A stretch of 64,000 bases of DNA from assembly GCF_000473265.1 (NCBI RefSeq), contig NZ_KI421511.1:7209909-7273908 (forward strand). Direction: 5' to 3'. The notes below the pieces were generated by a model. It worked only from the letters and a program-made list of their open reading frames with translations, ran no database searches and was not told where the DNA came from. Source of the stretch: Amycolatopsis thermoflava N1165. GTDB lineage: Bacteria > Actinomycetota > Actinomycetes > Mycobacteriales > Pseudonocardiaceae. Of this stretch, positions 54,848 to 63,504 are shown one piece after another; position 1 is the first letter of the stretch, and the number at the start of each line of letters is the position of its first letter. The position numbers and the translations under genes are program-made.

Positions 54848-56053
54848 TCACGGCCAGCGTTGGGCGGCCGGACGGCCCAGCGGCGGGCTGGACGGGCTGC
54901 GCGCGACCGCGACGTCCGCGCCGCCGTGCCAGTCCACGCCGAGACCGCGCAACGTCACCGCGCGGCTGATGTCGGACGGCGACACGATCCCGACGAGCCG
55001 GTCGGCGTCGAACACCAGCGCCCGCCCGTCCGCGCACCCGGACATCCTCGGCAGCAACGCCAGCAGCGGCTCGTCCGGGGTGGCGCGCGGGATTTCCGTT
55101 GGCGGGCAGGCGATTTCCCCGAGCAGGGCGTTCGGGCGCTGCTCCGGCGGCACGGCCCGCATGCGGGTCAGCGTGACGAGCCCGGCGAACCGGCCGACCG
55201 GGTCGACGAGCGGGTAGGCCGAATGCTGGCGCAGCATGGCGTTGTCCCGCAGGAAGGCCGCCACGGTGGTGGCGGCGGGCGCGGTGGCCGGGCGCATGGT
55301 CATCACGTCCCGCACCCGCATCGCGGCGAGGCTGGTGCCGAGTTCGGCGTCGCGTTCTTCGGCCAGCGCCAGGTTGACGATGAACAGCCCGACCAGCAAC
55401 GGCCACACGCCGAGCCCGATCGGCCCGCGGAGCAGGGTCACCACGCCGAGGGCGCAGACGGCGAAGCCGAGGACGCGGGCGGCGCGGGCGCTGCCGAGCG
55501 TGGCGCGGTGCCGGTCGTGCCACGCGGCCCACAGGATCGACCGCAGCACGCGGCAACCGTCCAGCGGCGCCACCGGGATCAGGTTGAACACACCCAGCAC
55601 GAGGTTCAGCACCGCGAGGTAGCCGAGCACCGCGCCGGACAGCGAATCGCCCATCGGCGACGTCATCCAGGTGGCGAAGCCGAAAATCGCCGCCAGCAGC
55701 AGGCTCATCAACGGTCCGGCGAACGCGACGCGGAACTCCACCCCGGGCGACCGCGGTTCGCCGCGCAGCCGCGTGACACCGCCGAGCAGCCACAGGGTCA
55801 CCTCGCGGACCTCGAGGCCGGATCGCCGCGCGACGAGTGCGTGCGGGAGTTCGTGGGCGCACAGCGACACCACGAACAGCGCGGCGGTGATCAGGCTCGC
55901 CACGATGTAGGCGAACACCCCCTGCACCGGCGCGAGTGGCGCCCACTGGGTGAACGGCAGTGCCACGACCAGCACCCCGGCCATCGCGAAGACGCTCCAA
56001 TGCAGACCCACCCGGATGCCTTCGAACCGGCCCAGCCACACGGTCGTCGCCAT
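54848..56053 (-). CDS. Site-2 protease (M50) with CBS domain pair
   Basis: 401 residues. Six membrane helices with the zinc site HELPH in VVSLCAHELPHALVARRSGL (HExxH) and the second ligand motif VFNLIPVAPLDGCRVLRSIL, in which the usual PLDGGR is DGCR. The C-terminal third holds two CBS repeats (AAMRVRDVMTMRPATAPAAT; IACPPTEIPRATPDEPLLAL, VGIVSPSDISRAVTLRG). This is the Rv2625c/rip3-like type, which cleaves membrane-bound substrates, with the CBS pair sensing adenylates. In mycobacteria the homologue is in the DosR regulon, interesting given devRS here. The ATG at 56053 has GGGGAG 6 nt upstream. Confidence 0.87.
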   Translation of the reverse strand: MATTVWLGRFEGIRVGLHWSVFAMAGVLVVALPFTQWAPLAPVQGVFAYIVASLITAALFVVSLCAHELPHALVARRSGLEVREVTLWLLGGVTRLRGEPRSPGVEFRVAFAGPLMSLLLAAIFGFATWMTSPMGDSLSGAVLGYLAVLNLVLGVFNLIPVAPLDGCRVLRSILWAAWHDRHRATLGSARAARVLGFAVCALGVVTLLRGPIGLGVWPLLVGLFIVNLALAEERDAELGTSLAAMRVRDVMTMRPATAPAATTVAAFLRDNAMLRQHSAYPLVDPVGRFAGLVTLTRMRAVPPEQRPNALLGEIACPPTEIPRATPDEPLLALLPRMSGCADGRALVFDADRLVGIVSPSDISRAVTLRGLGVDWHGGADVAVARSPSSPPLGRPAAQRWP

Positions 56054-56200
56054 CGCCCACTCCCCTCTCGCGCGTAAGTCCCCGTGAACACCTACCCGCG
56101 TTGATCCTCCGTTGAACGTTTTGCCCGGCACGGTTTGGTTTCGGGGCGGAAGGGGAAAGCTGAACCAGTACGACCGGCGTCAGACAGGGGACCGGCGAAG

Positions 56201-56590
56201 ATGGACGTGTCACGGAACAGCGAGGTGGCGGCCAGCTGCGGCGGGCTGGCGGAACAGGCCCAGCTGGCGACGCGCGGGTTGTACCACCGCGCCTCCGGGG
56301 TGGGCGGCGAAACCGGCATCGACGGCGCCGCGGAGATCTACCAGGTGCTCGGATCGCTCAAGTTGCTCTCCCAGAACGTCGCCCGCAGTCTGCCCGAACT
56401 AGGCACGTGGCTGGAACGGCAGCTGTGGCTGGGGAACCTGGATGTGCCGGGTGATCAGGGCGGGTACGAAACGCTGATCACGTCGGTCTTCGACGCCACG
56501 GCCGCGCTGGCCAGGGCGCAGGAGGTCACGGTGCGGTTGTGCCAGGAGCTCGCCACCGCGCAGGCCGCGGCCAAGGAGCTCTCGTATTGA
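56201..56590 (+). CDS. Small protein paired with erythromycin esterase gene
   Basis: 129 residues: DVSRNSEVAASCGGLAEQAQ, LATRGLYHRASGVGGETGID, EIYQVLGSLKLLSQNVARSL, LGTWLERQLWLGNLDVPGDQ, ATAALARAQEVTVRLCQELA. Helical, no signal peptide; the long helices with small residues resemble ESX-like or coiled-coil proteins in size only. No family was recognised. The stop overlaps the TTG start of the erythromycin-esterase gene, so the two are translationally coupled. Confidence 0.6.
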   Translation: MDVSRNSEVAASCGGLAEQAQLATRGLYHRASGVGGETGIDGAAEIYQVLGSLKLLSQNVARSLPELGTWLERQLWLGNLDVPGDQGGYETLITSVFDATAALARAQEVTVRLCQELATAQAAAKELSY

Positions 56591-57816
56591 CCCCGCGCGA
56601 GGACGCCATCGGGCTGCGCCGGGTGGAGGACCTCGACCCGCTGATCGACCGCGTCGGCGACGCGCGTTTGGTCCTGCTGGGCGAGGCTTCGCACGGCACC
56701 GCCGACTTCTACCGGTGGCGGGCGGAGATCACCAAGCGGCTGATCGTGGAGCGGGGCTTCTCGTTCGTCGCCGTGGAGGGCGACTGGCCGGACTGCCACC
56801 GCGTGCACTGCTGCGTGGCGGGCGGGCGCGGTGATCCGGAGGCCGTGCTGTCCGGTTTCGACCGGTGGCCGCGCTGGATGTGGGCCAACGACGACGTGGT
56901 GGAATTCGCCAGGTGGCTGACGGCGTACAATGCGGCGCGGTTCGGCGACCGTCCGGTGGGTTTCCATGGTCTGGACGTCTACAGCCTGTGGGATTCGCTG
57001 CGGGAGATCCTGGGGTACCTGCGCGAGCACCAGCCGGGCCAGGTGGAGACGGCGCTTTCCGCGATGCGCTGCTTCGAGCCGTTCGCCGAGGACCCGCACG
57101 ACTACGCGTACTCGACGCGGCTGGTGCCGGAAAACTGCGAAAGCGACGTGCTGCGGCTGCTCGCCTCGCTGCGGGAGACCGGCGATGTGCCCGGTTTGGA
57201 CGCCGGTTTCGTGGCGCGGCAGAACGCCGAGGTGGTCGCCGGGGCGGAGCGCTACTACCGGACGATGGTCCGCGGCGATGTCGAATCGTGGAACGTGCGG
57301 GACGAGCACATGACCGACACGCTCGACCGGCTGCTGGAGGCGTACGGCCCGTCGGCGAAGGCCGTGGTGTGGGCGCACAACACACACGTCGGCGACGCGC
57401 GGGCGACGGACATGGCCGCGGCCGGGATGCTGAACGTGGGGCAGCTGGTGCGGGAACGCCACCCCGGCGAGTCGTTCACGGTGGGCTTCGGCACGCACCG
57501 GGGCACCGTGATGGCCGGCTCGCGGTGGGGCGCGCCGCCGGAGGACATGCCGGTGCCGCCCGCACGGGAGGACACCGTGGAGTCGCTGCTGCACTCGGCC
57601 GTCCCCGACACCGATTCGCTCTTCCTGCTCGATGAGGCCGGTGAGTGGGCCTCGCAGGTGCGGGGACACCGGGCGATCGGCGTCGTGTACGACCCGCGGT
57701 CGGAGTGGCGCGGGAATTACGTGCCGACGATGCTTTCGCGACGGTATGACGCGTTCTTGTTCTGCGATTTCTCCAGCGCCGTGGTGCCCTTGCATGCTCC
57801 GGTGGGGGTTTCTTAG
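56587..57816 (+). CDS. Erythromycin esterase family protein
   Basis: 409 residues. The signature is at the N-terminus (RLVLLGEASHGTADFYRWRA, EITKRLIVERGFSFVAVEGD), then WMWANDDVVEFARWLTAYNA, GFHGLDVYSLWDSLREILGY, AVVWAHNTHVGDARATDMAA and the C-terminal FVGFGTHRGTVMA-like block (TVGFGTHRGTVMAGSRWGAP). Conserved His/Glu residues act in ester hydrolysis; the family ranges from macrolide-lactone esterases to phosphoribosyltransferase-associated proteins, so drug resistance is not implied. The TTG at 56587 has AAGGAG 6 nt upstream and overlaps the previous stop. Confidence 0.85.
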   Translation: MTPREDAIGLRRVEDLDPLIDRVGDARLVLLGEASHGTADFYRWRAEITKRLIVERGFSFVAVEGDWPDCHRVHCCVAGGRGDPEAVLSGFDRWPRWMWANDDVVEFARWLTAYNAARFGDRPVGFHGLDVYSLWDSLREILGYLREHQPGQVETALSAMRCFEPFAEDPHDYAYSTRLVPENCESDVLRLLASLRETGDVPGLDAGFVARQNAEVVAGAERYYRTMVRGDVESWNVRDEHMTDTLDRLLEAYGPSAKAVVWAHNTHVGDARATDMAAAGMLNVGQLVRERHPGESFTVGFGTHRGTVMAGSRWGAPPEDMPVPPAREDTVESLLHSAVPDTDSLFLLDEAGEWASQVRGHRAIGVVYDPRSEWRGNYVPTMLSRRYDAFLFCDFSSAVVPLHAPVGVS

Positions 57817-57835
57817 CCGGCCACCTGTCCGCCAC

Positions 57836-57961
57836 CCGGCAACGAAAAGCAACCACCCCACGAGCCAGCCCCCTCCCGCAACCCGATCCCCAGCCAAATC
57901 GGTTGCCGAGCCACCGGGTCAAGGCACGCTTTCCCGCCTTGACGCGGTGTCTCGGCAACCG
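57836..57961 (-). repeat. Dispersed palindromic element, copy 2
   Basis: On the plus strand CGGTTGCCGAG (57900-57910) pairs with CTCGGCAACCG (57951-57961), and CACCG (57912-57916) pairs with CGGTG (57945-57949). The core at 57918-57943 is the exact reverse complement of 4588-4613. The tail (57836-57899) read on the minus strand matches the tail of copy 1: GGATCGGG near the stem and GTTGCTTTTCGTTGCCGG at the far end. It lies just beyond the esterase stop codon, in a gap of 231 bp without a gene. Confidence 0.75.
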
Positions 57962-58047
57962 AACACTGAGAGATCGGGTTCGGGAGGGCACTTCTCATCC
58001 GGGCGAAGCGAAGCGAAGCCGGCGCCCTGAACACCCGCGTAGCGGCC

Positions 58048-58260
58048 CTAAGGCTCCCGAGGAGCAGGCAACTCCGGCAAAGGAGTGTGCGCGCGGCAGT
58101 TGGTGCACACCAGCAGGGTCGCCAGCGGCTCGTCGGCCTCGTTGACGAGTTTGGCGATGCGCAGGGCGGAGTAACCGCATTCTTCGCACGGCACGGGTGG
58201 CGCCGCGCGGTCCGGGGCTATCAGTATCCGGGTTGCCGGTCTGGGCTGGCTGAGGGTCAT
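58048..58260 (-). CDS. Small zinc-ribbon protein
   Basis: 70 residues with two CxxC pairs: PVPCEECGYSALRIAKLVNE and LATLLVCTNCRAHTPLPELP. This is a typical short zinc ribbon. Function unknown. Its ATG overlaps the stop of the PfkB kinase gene by 4 bp, so it is the second gene of that operon. Confidence 0.6.
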   Translation of the reverse strand: MTLSQPRPATRILIAPDRAAPPVPCEECGYSALRIAKLVNEADEPLATLLVCTNCRAHTPLPELPAPREP

Positions 58261-59162
58261 GGCTGCTTCCGCGACTCGAGGATGCCGGGGGTCAGCCGGG
58301 GTCGGCCCCCGGCGTGTTCGGTTGTGCTCGCCGCTGCCTCGACCGCCGCTCGTGCGGCGGTGCGCAGGTCCTGTCCGCGCGACAACGCGCAGGTCAGGGT
58401 CGCGACCAGGGCATCTCCCGCACCGGTGGTGTCGACGACGTGCGCGTCGCCGTGCGGGAGGAACTCGTAGCCGGCCCGGCTGACGAACACGTTGCCGTGA
58501 CCGGCCACCTCAAGTACTGCCAAGTCGAGCCCGTGCGCGAGCAGCATAACGCCCGCTTTGACCCCTTCGGCCACATTCTCGACGGGCTGTCCGGTGAGAA
58601 TTTCCGCCTCCCTGGCGTCGGCGCGGAGGACGTCCGCGCACGGCAGCAGGTCCTTGTCCGCGGGCACACCGTCCAGCACCACCCGGGCGCCGGCTTCGCG
58701 GGCGAGCCGGGCCGCGGCCATCGACGCCCGGGCCGGTTGCTGCAATTGGACGATGACCGAGGATGCCTCCCGGAGCAGTGCGGCCGAGGAGAGCACATCG
58801 TGTTCGGCCACCTGCACGTCTTCGGGGATGTCCTCCAGGTAGCGCCACTGGCCGTGGTCGTCGACGACGTTCACGACGAGCGCCGACCGGGCGTGTTCCC
58901 GCACCACGCAGTGCGAGACGTCGATGCCATCGGCGGCGGCGTGGGTCAGCAGGTCGTGCCCGGCGCGGTCGTCGCCGACCACCGCGAGCAACGCGACCGG
59001 CACACCGAGCTGGGCGACGCCGACGGCCTGGTTCGCGCCCTTGCCGCCGAGCACCTCGTCGCGGGAGCGCACCGCGGCCGACGTCCCGGCCTCCGGGGCG
59101 TCACCCACGCGCAGGACGAGGTCACGGGCGATCTGCCCGACCACGACCACCTCTGGTGTCAC
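58257..59162 (-). CDS. PfkB-family sugar kinase (ribokinase-like)
   Basis: 301 residues: VVVVGQIARDLVLRVGDAPE, VLGGKGANQAVGVAQLGVPV (GGKGANQA substrate loop), ALLAVVGDDRAGHDLLTHAA, ILTGQPVENVAEGVKAG, and the catalytic-base motif DTTGAGDALVATLTCALSRG. The pattern is closest to ribokinase, phosphorylating ribose or another sugar with ATP. No transporter or repressor for ribose is adjacent, so the substrate is uncertain. Confidence 0.85.
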   Translation of the reverse strand: MTPEVVVVGQIARDLVLRVGDAPEAGTSAAVRSRDEVLGGKGANQAVGVAQLGVPVALLAVVGDDRAGHDLLTHAAADGIDVSHCVVREHARSALVVNVVDDHGQWRYLEDIPEDVQVAEHDVLSSAALLREASSVIVQLQQPARASMAAARLAREAGARVVLDGVPADKDLLPCADVLRADAREAEILTGQPVENVAEGVKAGVMLLAHGLDLAVLEVAGHGNVFVSRAGYEFLPHGDAHVVDTTGAGDALVATLTCALSRGQDLRTAARAAVEAAASTTEHAGGRPRLTPGILESRKQP

Positions 59163-59252
59163 GGCCGGAGCAGTACCCGATACCGATTCGCACTAATCAA
59201 CCCGAACGGGCGGCACCCGTTCGCGACGCGCTGACCTGCGCTTTCCCGCCCG

Positions 59253-59423
59253 TCAGGGGGCGACGGCGACCTCGCCGGTGAGAGCGCCTTCCAGCGGCTG
59301 CGTCGCCTGTTCGTCCTCGGGCCGCGCGTGCCGGCCGCGGGCGGCGTGCCTGGCTTCGGTGACGAGGGCCGGACCGCCCCACTTCAGGTCCGTGCCCGCG
59401 TCGTCGATGCGGTGCCTGCCCAT
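59253..59423 (-). CDS. Very small conserved-looking basic protein
   Basis: 56 residues: MGRHRIDDAGTDLKWGGPAL, VTEARHAARGRHARPEDEQA, TQPLEGALTGEVAVAP. A good ribosome site (GGGAGGG, 5 nt from the ATG at 59423) supports it. No cysteine, no membrane helix. It stands alone between the kinase operon and a membrane-protein gene. Confidence 0.45.
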   Translation of the reverse strand: MGRHRIDDAGTDLKWGGPALVTEARHAARGRHARPEDEQATQPLEGALTGEVAVAP

Positions 59424-59499
59424 GGTTTCCCTCCCCGATCGAGCGCTGACGCCGGGATACCCCCTGGCCGTTCCGCATACACCTCCCCCTGGCGGGTGG

Positions 59500-59973
59500 T
59501 CAGCGGCGGCGTTTCCGCACGGTGGCGGCGAAGGTTGCGGCGGTGACGAAGCCGTAGGCGAGGTGCGGGACCACGTCGCCGGCCCAGTCGGCGAAGCTCC
59601 AGCGGCGCGGGTCGGTGATGCGCAGAACGGTCATCGGCCCGTTGGCGGCGACCAGTGCGGCGCCGGTCGCCGCGAGGCCACCGGTGAGCGTGCCCGGTCG
59701 CCAGCCCGCGCCGTGCGCCGCCCCGTAGGCGGCGCCGACCGCGGTTCCGGTGAGCAGCCCGAGCAGCCCGCCGATGCCGCTCTCCCGCGCCTTTTTCCGC
59801 TGCTCGTCGCCGGGGATGTGGACGCCGACGAGGTGCGTGACCTGCTCGACCGTCTGCTCCGGGGTCGAGCTCGCCGGCCGCCCGCGGACGGCCATGTCGG
59901 CGTAAGTCACGGCGTTCAGCGCGGTGGCCCCGGCCGCCCCGGCGGCGGCGCCCCGCAGGATCGAAGACAGCAT
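59500..59973 (-). CDS. Membrane protein of unknown function
   Basis: 157 residues: SSILRGAAAGAAGATALNAV, TYADMAVRGRPASSTPEQTV, GGLLGLLTGTAVGAAYGAAH, LTGGLAATGAALVAANGPMT, VVPHLAYGFVTAATFAATVR, ending in KRRR. Several short Gly/Ala-rich membrane helices. No known family; proteins with this look are frequent in actinobacteria. It is divergent from a TetR gene, 48 bp apart, and might be its target. Confidence 0.6.
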   Translation of the reverse strand: MLSSILRGAAAGAAGATALNAVTYADMAVRGRPASSTPEQTVEQVTHLVGVHIPGDEQRKKARESGIGGLLGLLTGTAVGAAYGAAHGAGWRPGTLTGGLAATGAALVAANGPMTVLRITDPRRWSFADWAGDVVPHLAYGFVTAATFAATVRKRRR

Positions 59974-60021
59974 TCCGGGCGGATACCCGGCCGCTCGGAC
60001 GGCAACCTCTAGGATCGGGGC

Positions 60022-60615
60022 ATGTCCCGGCCGACGACCTTCACCGAGCGTGCCCGCCGGGAGCAGATCATCGAGTGCACCATCGACCTGATCTCGACCA
60101 AGGGCTACCGCGGCACGTCGCTGTCCGCCATCGCCGAGGCGGCCGGGATCTCGAAGGCCGCGGTGCTGTACCACTTCTCGTCGAAGGAGAATCTCGCCCA
60201 GGCGGCGCTGGAGCAGGTGTTCGAGCAATTCGGCGACTACGTGCGGGCCCGCGTCGACCGCCAGCCCGACGCCCGGTCCGCGATCACTGCCTACGTGCGA
60301 GCCATGATCAGCTACCAGTCGGCGCACCGGCGGCACGTCCGGCTCATCACCGAGGTGCTGCTCGACGACGCGAACGGGACGAAGCTCAAGGCGCCCGGCT
60401 CGCACGACGCCGGCGGCCGCTGGCAGGGCCTGGCCGAGCTGCTGGAGGACGGCCAGCGCGCCGGGGAGCTACGCGAGTTCGACACGACGACGGTCGCCCT
60501 GGCCATCGGCGGCGCGATCGACGGTGTGGTGTCGCACTGGCTCGCGCACCCGGAACTGGACCTGGACGCGGCCGCCGACGAGGTGGAGCGGTTCGTGCTG
60601 GCGGCGATCACCTAA
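60022..60615 (+). CDS. TetR family regulator
   Basis: 197 residues. HTH: FTERARREQIIECTIDLIST, KGYRGTSLSAIAEAAGISKA, AVLYHFSSKENLAQAALEQV. Ligand domain: ITAYVRAMISYQSAHRRHVR, LITEVLLDDANG, LAELLEDGQRAGELREFDTT. It is convergent with the FAD monooxygenase gene (4-bp overlap of stops, CTAA). The strong TetR-type dyad in front of the monooxygenase (61825-61860) is the best candidate for its binding site. Confidence 0.85.
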   Translation: MSRPTTFTERARREQIIECTIDLISTKGYRGTSLSAIAEAAGISKAAVLYHFSSKENLAQAALEQVFEQFGDYVRARVDRQPDARSAITAYVRAMISYQSAHRRHVRLITEVLLDDANGTKLKAPGSHDAGGRWQGLAELLEDGQRAGELREFDTTTVALAIGGAIDGVVSHWLAHPELDLDAAADEVERFVLAAIT

Positions 60616-61814
60616 CGCCGCGCGAAGGCCGGCGCGTGTTCCGGCCGGACGCCGATCCCGCCGAGGTAGGCCGCGACCACCGCGAGGAGCGGGAACCGCT
60701 GCACCGCGCGCAACGGGGGCGGCACGCGGGTCAGGGTGCCCTCAAGTGCCGGCTTCAGCAGCATCTCGTGCTCGCCGAGCTGGGCCCGCTGCGCCACTCG
60801 CGTCGGCCACTCACGTCGCTTTTGGACCTTCGCCAGATCCTGTGTGGACACCCGGCCCGCGGACAGCGGGCCGGCGAGGATCCGGGCGGCCGCCACGGCG
60901 TCCTGCACCGCCAGGTTCACGCCCACCCCGCCGACCGGTGACATGGTGTGCGCGGCGTCGCCGAGGCACAGCAGACCGTCCACGTGCCACTGCGGCAGCC
61001 GGCCCATCGAGGTTTCCAGCAGCTTGACGTCGTCCCACGACCGGATCTCGTCCAGCACCGCACCGTCCCAGCCGAACAGTTCCGCGAGCCGCCCGCGGAA
61101 CCAGTCGAGGCCGCGGGCGCGCAGCCGGGCGTCCTCGCCCTTCGGGATGAGGTACGAGGTCTGGTGGTAGTCGCCGCGGTCCATCGTCACCGCGACCTGC
61201 CCGTTGCCGAACACACCGAACACCCGGCCGTCGCGTTCGTCGTGCGGGGGCGCGGGAATCCGCACCTGCCACACGTCCATCGGCAGCGGGAACTCGTCGG
61301 GACGCAACCCGGCGGCCTGCCGCACCACCGAATCCCGCCCGTCGCAGGCGACCACCAGGTCCGCGGACAGCTCACCATCGCCGTCGGAGTCCCGGTAGGT
61401 CACCCCGGTCACGCGGCCGTCCGTCCTGCGCAGACCGGTCACCTCGGTGCCCATCCGCAGGTCCAGCGGCTCGGCCGCGGCCAGCAGGTCGAGGAAGTCC
61501 CACTGCGGGACCATCCTGATGTGCTTGTGCCGTCCGGGCAGGCGGCCGAAGTTGGCCGCCACCACGGTTTCCCCGGCCACCCGCATCCGCATCTCGGTCA
61601 GCTCGGGGCCCGGCAGCTCGGCGAACTTCCGGCCCAGGCCCAGCTCGTCCAGAAGGCGCAGAGTGGACGGATGAACGGTGTCCCCGCGGAAGTCGCGCAG
61701 GAAATCCCGGTGCTTCTCCAGCACGGCCACCTTGACTCCGGCCCTGGCCAGCAGGACGCTGAGCATCACCCCGGCCGGGCCCCCGCCAACAACGCAGCAC
61801 GTCACGTGTTCCAT
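60612..61814 (-). CDS. FAD-dependent aromatic-type monooxygenase
   Basis: 400 residues: GxGxxG dinucleotide motif in CCVVGGGPAGVMLSVLLARA, EKHRDFLRDFRGDTVHPSTL, the DG motif DLVVACDGRDSVVRQAAGLR, and the GD motif GLLCLGDAAHTMSPVGGVGV followed by NLAVQDAVAAARIL. These are the three fingerprints of PHBH-type flavin monooxygenases (p-hydroxybenzoate hydroxylase, PgaE-like). It hydroxylates an aromatic or polyketide-like compound; the substrate is unknown. ATG at 61814; a 36-bp dyad sits 11 bp upstream. Confidence 0.88.
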   Translation of the reverse strand: MEHVTCCVVGGGPAGVMLSVLLARAGVKVAVLEKHRDFLRDFRGDTVHPSTLRLLDELGLGRKFAELPGPELTEMRMRVAGETVVAANFGRLPGRHKHIRMVPQWDFLDLLAAAEPLDLRMGTEVTGLRRTDGRVTGVTYRDSDGDGELSADLVVACDGRDSVVRQAAGLRPDEFPLPMDVWQVRIPAPPHDERDGRVFGVFGNGQVAVTMDRGDYHQTSYLIPKGEDARLRARGLDWFRGRLAELFGWDGAVLDEIRSWDDVKLLETSMGRLPQWHVDGLLCLGDAAHTMSPVGGVGVNLAVQDAVAAARILAGPLSAGRVSTQDLAKVQKRREWPTRVAQRAQLGEHEMLLKPALEGTLTRVPPPLRAVQRFPLLAVVAAYLGGIGVRPEHAPAFARR

Positions 61815-61824
61815 GCGGACGATG

Positions 61825-61860
61825 CTAACCGATCGGTCAGGGGTCTGACCGACCGGTTAG
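61825..61860. promoter_or_regulatory. 36-bp dyad operator before the FAD monooxygenase
   Basis: CTAACCGATCGGTCAG (61825-61840), spacer GGGT, CTGACCGACCGGTTAG (61845-61860): 16-bp arms, one mismatch. Each arm contains a smaller palindrome of CCG.TCGG type, as in double TetR sites. It overlaps the expected promoter of the monooxygenase and lies between it and the GT4 gene. Confidence 0.65.
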
Positions 61861-61919
61861 GTGTTGGGTGATCGCGGAACGGGTAGCTGTGTCCGGTATG
61901 CCGACTACGTGAGGTGGCG

Positions 61920-62945
61920 ATGGAACGCCTGAACGTGGCGCTGGTGGTGGACAACGAGGCGTTCGGCGGCGCGGAGGTCTACGTCCGGCGGCTGCTGCGG
62001 TGCCTGCCGTCGTGGGTCGCGCCGAGCCTCGTCGTGGGCGAGCCGCTCGCCGGTGCGTTCCCGGAACGCGTGCCGAAGCAGATCGTGGCGACGGCGGTGC
62101 GGAGCGTGTGGGCCCCGCAGGTCGAGAACGCGCTGCGAGCGCTTTCGCCGGACGTCGTGCACGTCAACCTGGCCGACGCCGGGTCGAACCTGGCCGCCGT
62201 GCAGGCCGCGGAGTCGGTGGCGCCGACCGTGGCGACGCTGCACCGGGTCGGCGGTGCGCCGCAGTCGAGCGCGGTGTGGGACTGCTACCGGCGGCTGGCC
62301 GGGGCGCTGGCGCCGTCGCGGATCGTCGAGGCGAGGCTGCGGGACCTGGGCACGCCGGCGGAGCGGGTGACCCGTATCCGGCCTGGTGTGGACATCCCGG
62401 CCGAGCCGGTCGAGCCGTCGGACCGGACGCCGGTCGTGATCGGCGCGATCGGCGGGGCGACCGGCCTGGACCTGCTGACCGCCGTGGCCACGCTGCGGCG
62501 GCGGGGGCGCGCGGTGCGGGTGCTGGTCGCCGGGGACGGGCGGGACCTGGCGGAGCGGGCGCGCGGTCTGCCGGTGCGGTTCCTCGGGCGGCTGCGGGAC
62601 GTGAGCGCTTTCCTGCGCGGGCTGGACGTGTTCTGCCTGCCGTCCCGGCGGGACACGTTGTCGCTGGCGGTGCTGGAGGCGATGGCGCACGGGGTGCCGT
62701 GCGTGACGACCGCGGTCGGGGAGGTGGTGGACGAACTGGCCGGCGCGGCGATGATCGTCCCGCCCGGCGACGGGCCGGCACTGGCCGCGGCGCTGGACCG
62801 GGTGAGCACGGACGTCGCGCTGCGCCGCAAACTCGCCCACGCTGCCCGCGAAAAGGCCGAGCAGGATTTCGACGTGCGACGCATGGCCTCGGAAACGGCG
62901 GACGCCCTGGCCGCGGCGCACAACCTGAGCAGTTCGGCACGCTGA
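61920..62945 (+). CDS. GT4-type glycosyltransferase
   Basis: 341 residues. Two Rossmann-like domains: N-terminal LNVALVVDNEAFGGAEVYVR, RLLRCLPSWVAPSLVVGEPL, DVVHVNLADAGSNLAAVQAA, and C-terminal IGAIGGATGLDLLTAVATLR, VRVLVAGDGRDLAERARGLP, VRFLGRLRDVSAFLRGLDVF, CLPSRRDTLSLAVLEAMAHG, VPCVTTAVGEVVDELAGAAM. The E-x7-E-type donor site appears as DTLSLAVLE. It transfers a sugar to an unknown acceptor. ATG at 61920, with GAGG 5 nt upstream. Confidence 0.85.
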   Translation: MERLNVALVVDNEAFGGAEVYVRRLLRCLPSWVAPSLVVGEPLAGAFPERVPKQIVATAVRSVWAPQVENALRALSPDVVHVNLADAGSNLAAVQAAESVAPTVATLHRVGGAPQSSAVWDCYRRLAGALAPSRIVEARLRDLGTPAERVTRIRPGVDIPAEPVEPSDRTPVVIGAIGGATGLDLLTAVATLRRRGRAVRVLVAGDGRDLAERARGLPVRFLGRLRDVSAFLRGLDVFCLPSRRDTLSLAVLEAMAHGVPCVTTAVGEVVDELAGAAMIVPPGDGPALAAALDRVSTDVALRRKLAHAAREKAEQDFDVRRMASETADALAAAHNLSSSAR

Positions 62946-63018
62946 CCGCCGCGGCGGCGCGGGGGCGGGCGCGTTCTGCGTCGCTGGTCGGGCGGGGCAG
63001 GCGTGCGATGCTGGCGCC

Positions 63019-63504
63019 ATGACGATGACCCTCAGCGAGGCGGACTTCGCCGCGCCGATCGACCAGCGCTTCTTCGATGACTACGAGCCCGGCGCGGTCT
63101 ACGAGTACGGGCACCTCTCGGTCACCGAGAAGGAGATCCTGGATTTCGCCGCCCAGTTCGACCCGCAGCCGATCCACACCCAGCCGGAGTGGGCGACCAC
63201 CGGCCCGTTCGGCGGGCTCATCGCCAGCGGCTGGCACACGACCGGCCTCATGATGCGCCTGTTCGCCGACCACTACCTCTCCCGCAACGCCAGCCTCGCG
63301 TCACCGGGCGTGGACGAACTGCGCTGGCCCGCGCCGGTCCGGCCGGGTGACTCGCTGCGGCTGCGTGCCACAGTCGTGTCCGCGCGGGCGTCCCGCTCCA
63401 AGCCGGACCGCGGCCTCGTCCACACCCGTGGCGAGCTGCTCAACCAGGACGACCAGGTCGTGCTGAGCCTCGTCGCCATGAATCTCGTCGGCCGCCGTCC
63501 CTGA
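63019..63504 (+). CDS. MaoC-like dehydratase
   Basis: 161 residues of the hot-dog fold: RFFDDYEPGAVYEYGHLSVT, EKEILDFAAQFDPQPIHTQP (the D..H catalytic pair in FDPQPIH), FGGLIASGWHTTGLMMRLFA, RWPAPVRPGDSLRLRATVVS, HTRGELLNQDDQVVLSLVAM. The family hydrates 2-enoyl-CoA or related acyl-thioesters. ATG at 63019. Confidence 0.88.
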   Translation: MTMTLSEADFAAPIDQRFFDDYEPGAVYEYGHLSVTEKEILDFAAQFDPQPIHTQPEWATTGPFGGLIASGWHTTGLMMRLFADHYLSRNASLASPGVDELRWPAPVRPGDSLRLRATVVSARASRSKPDRGLVHTRGELLNQDDQVVLSLVAMNLVGRRP

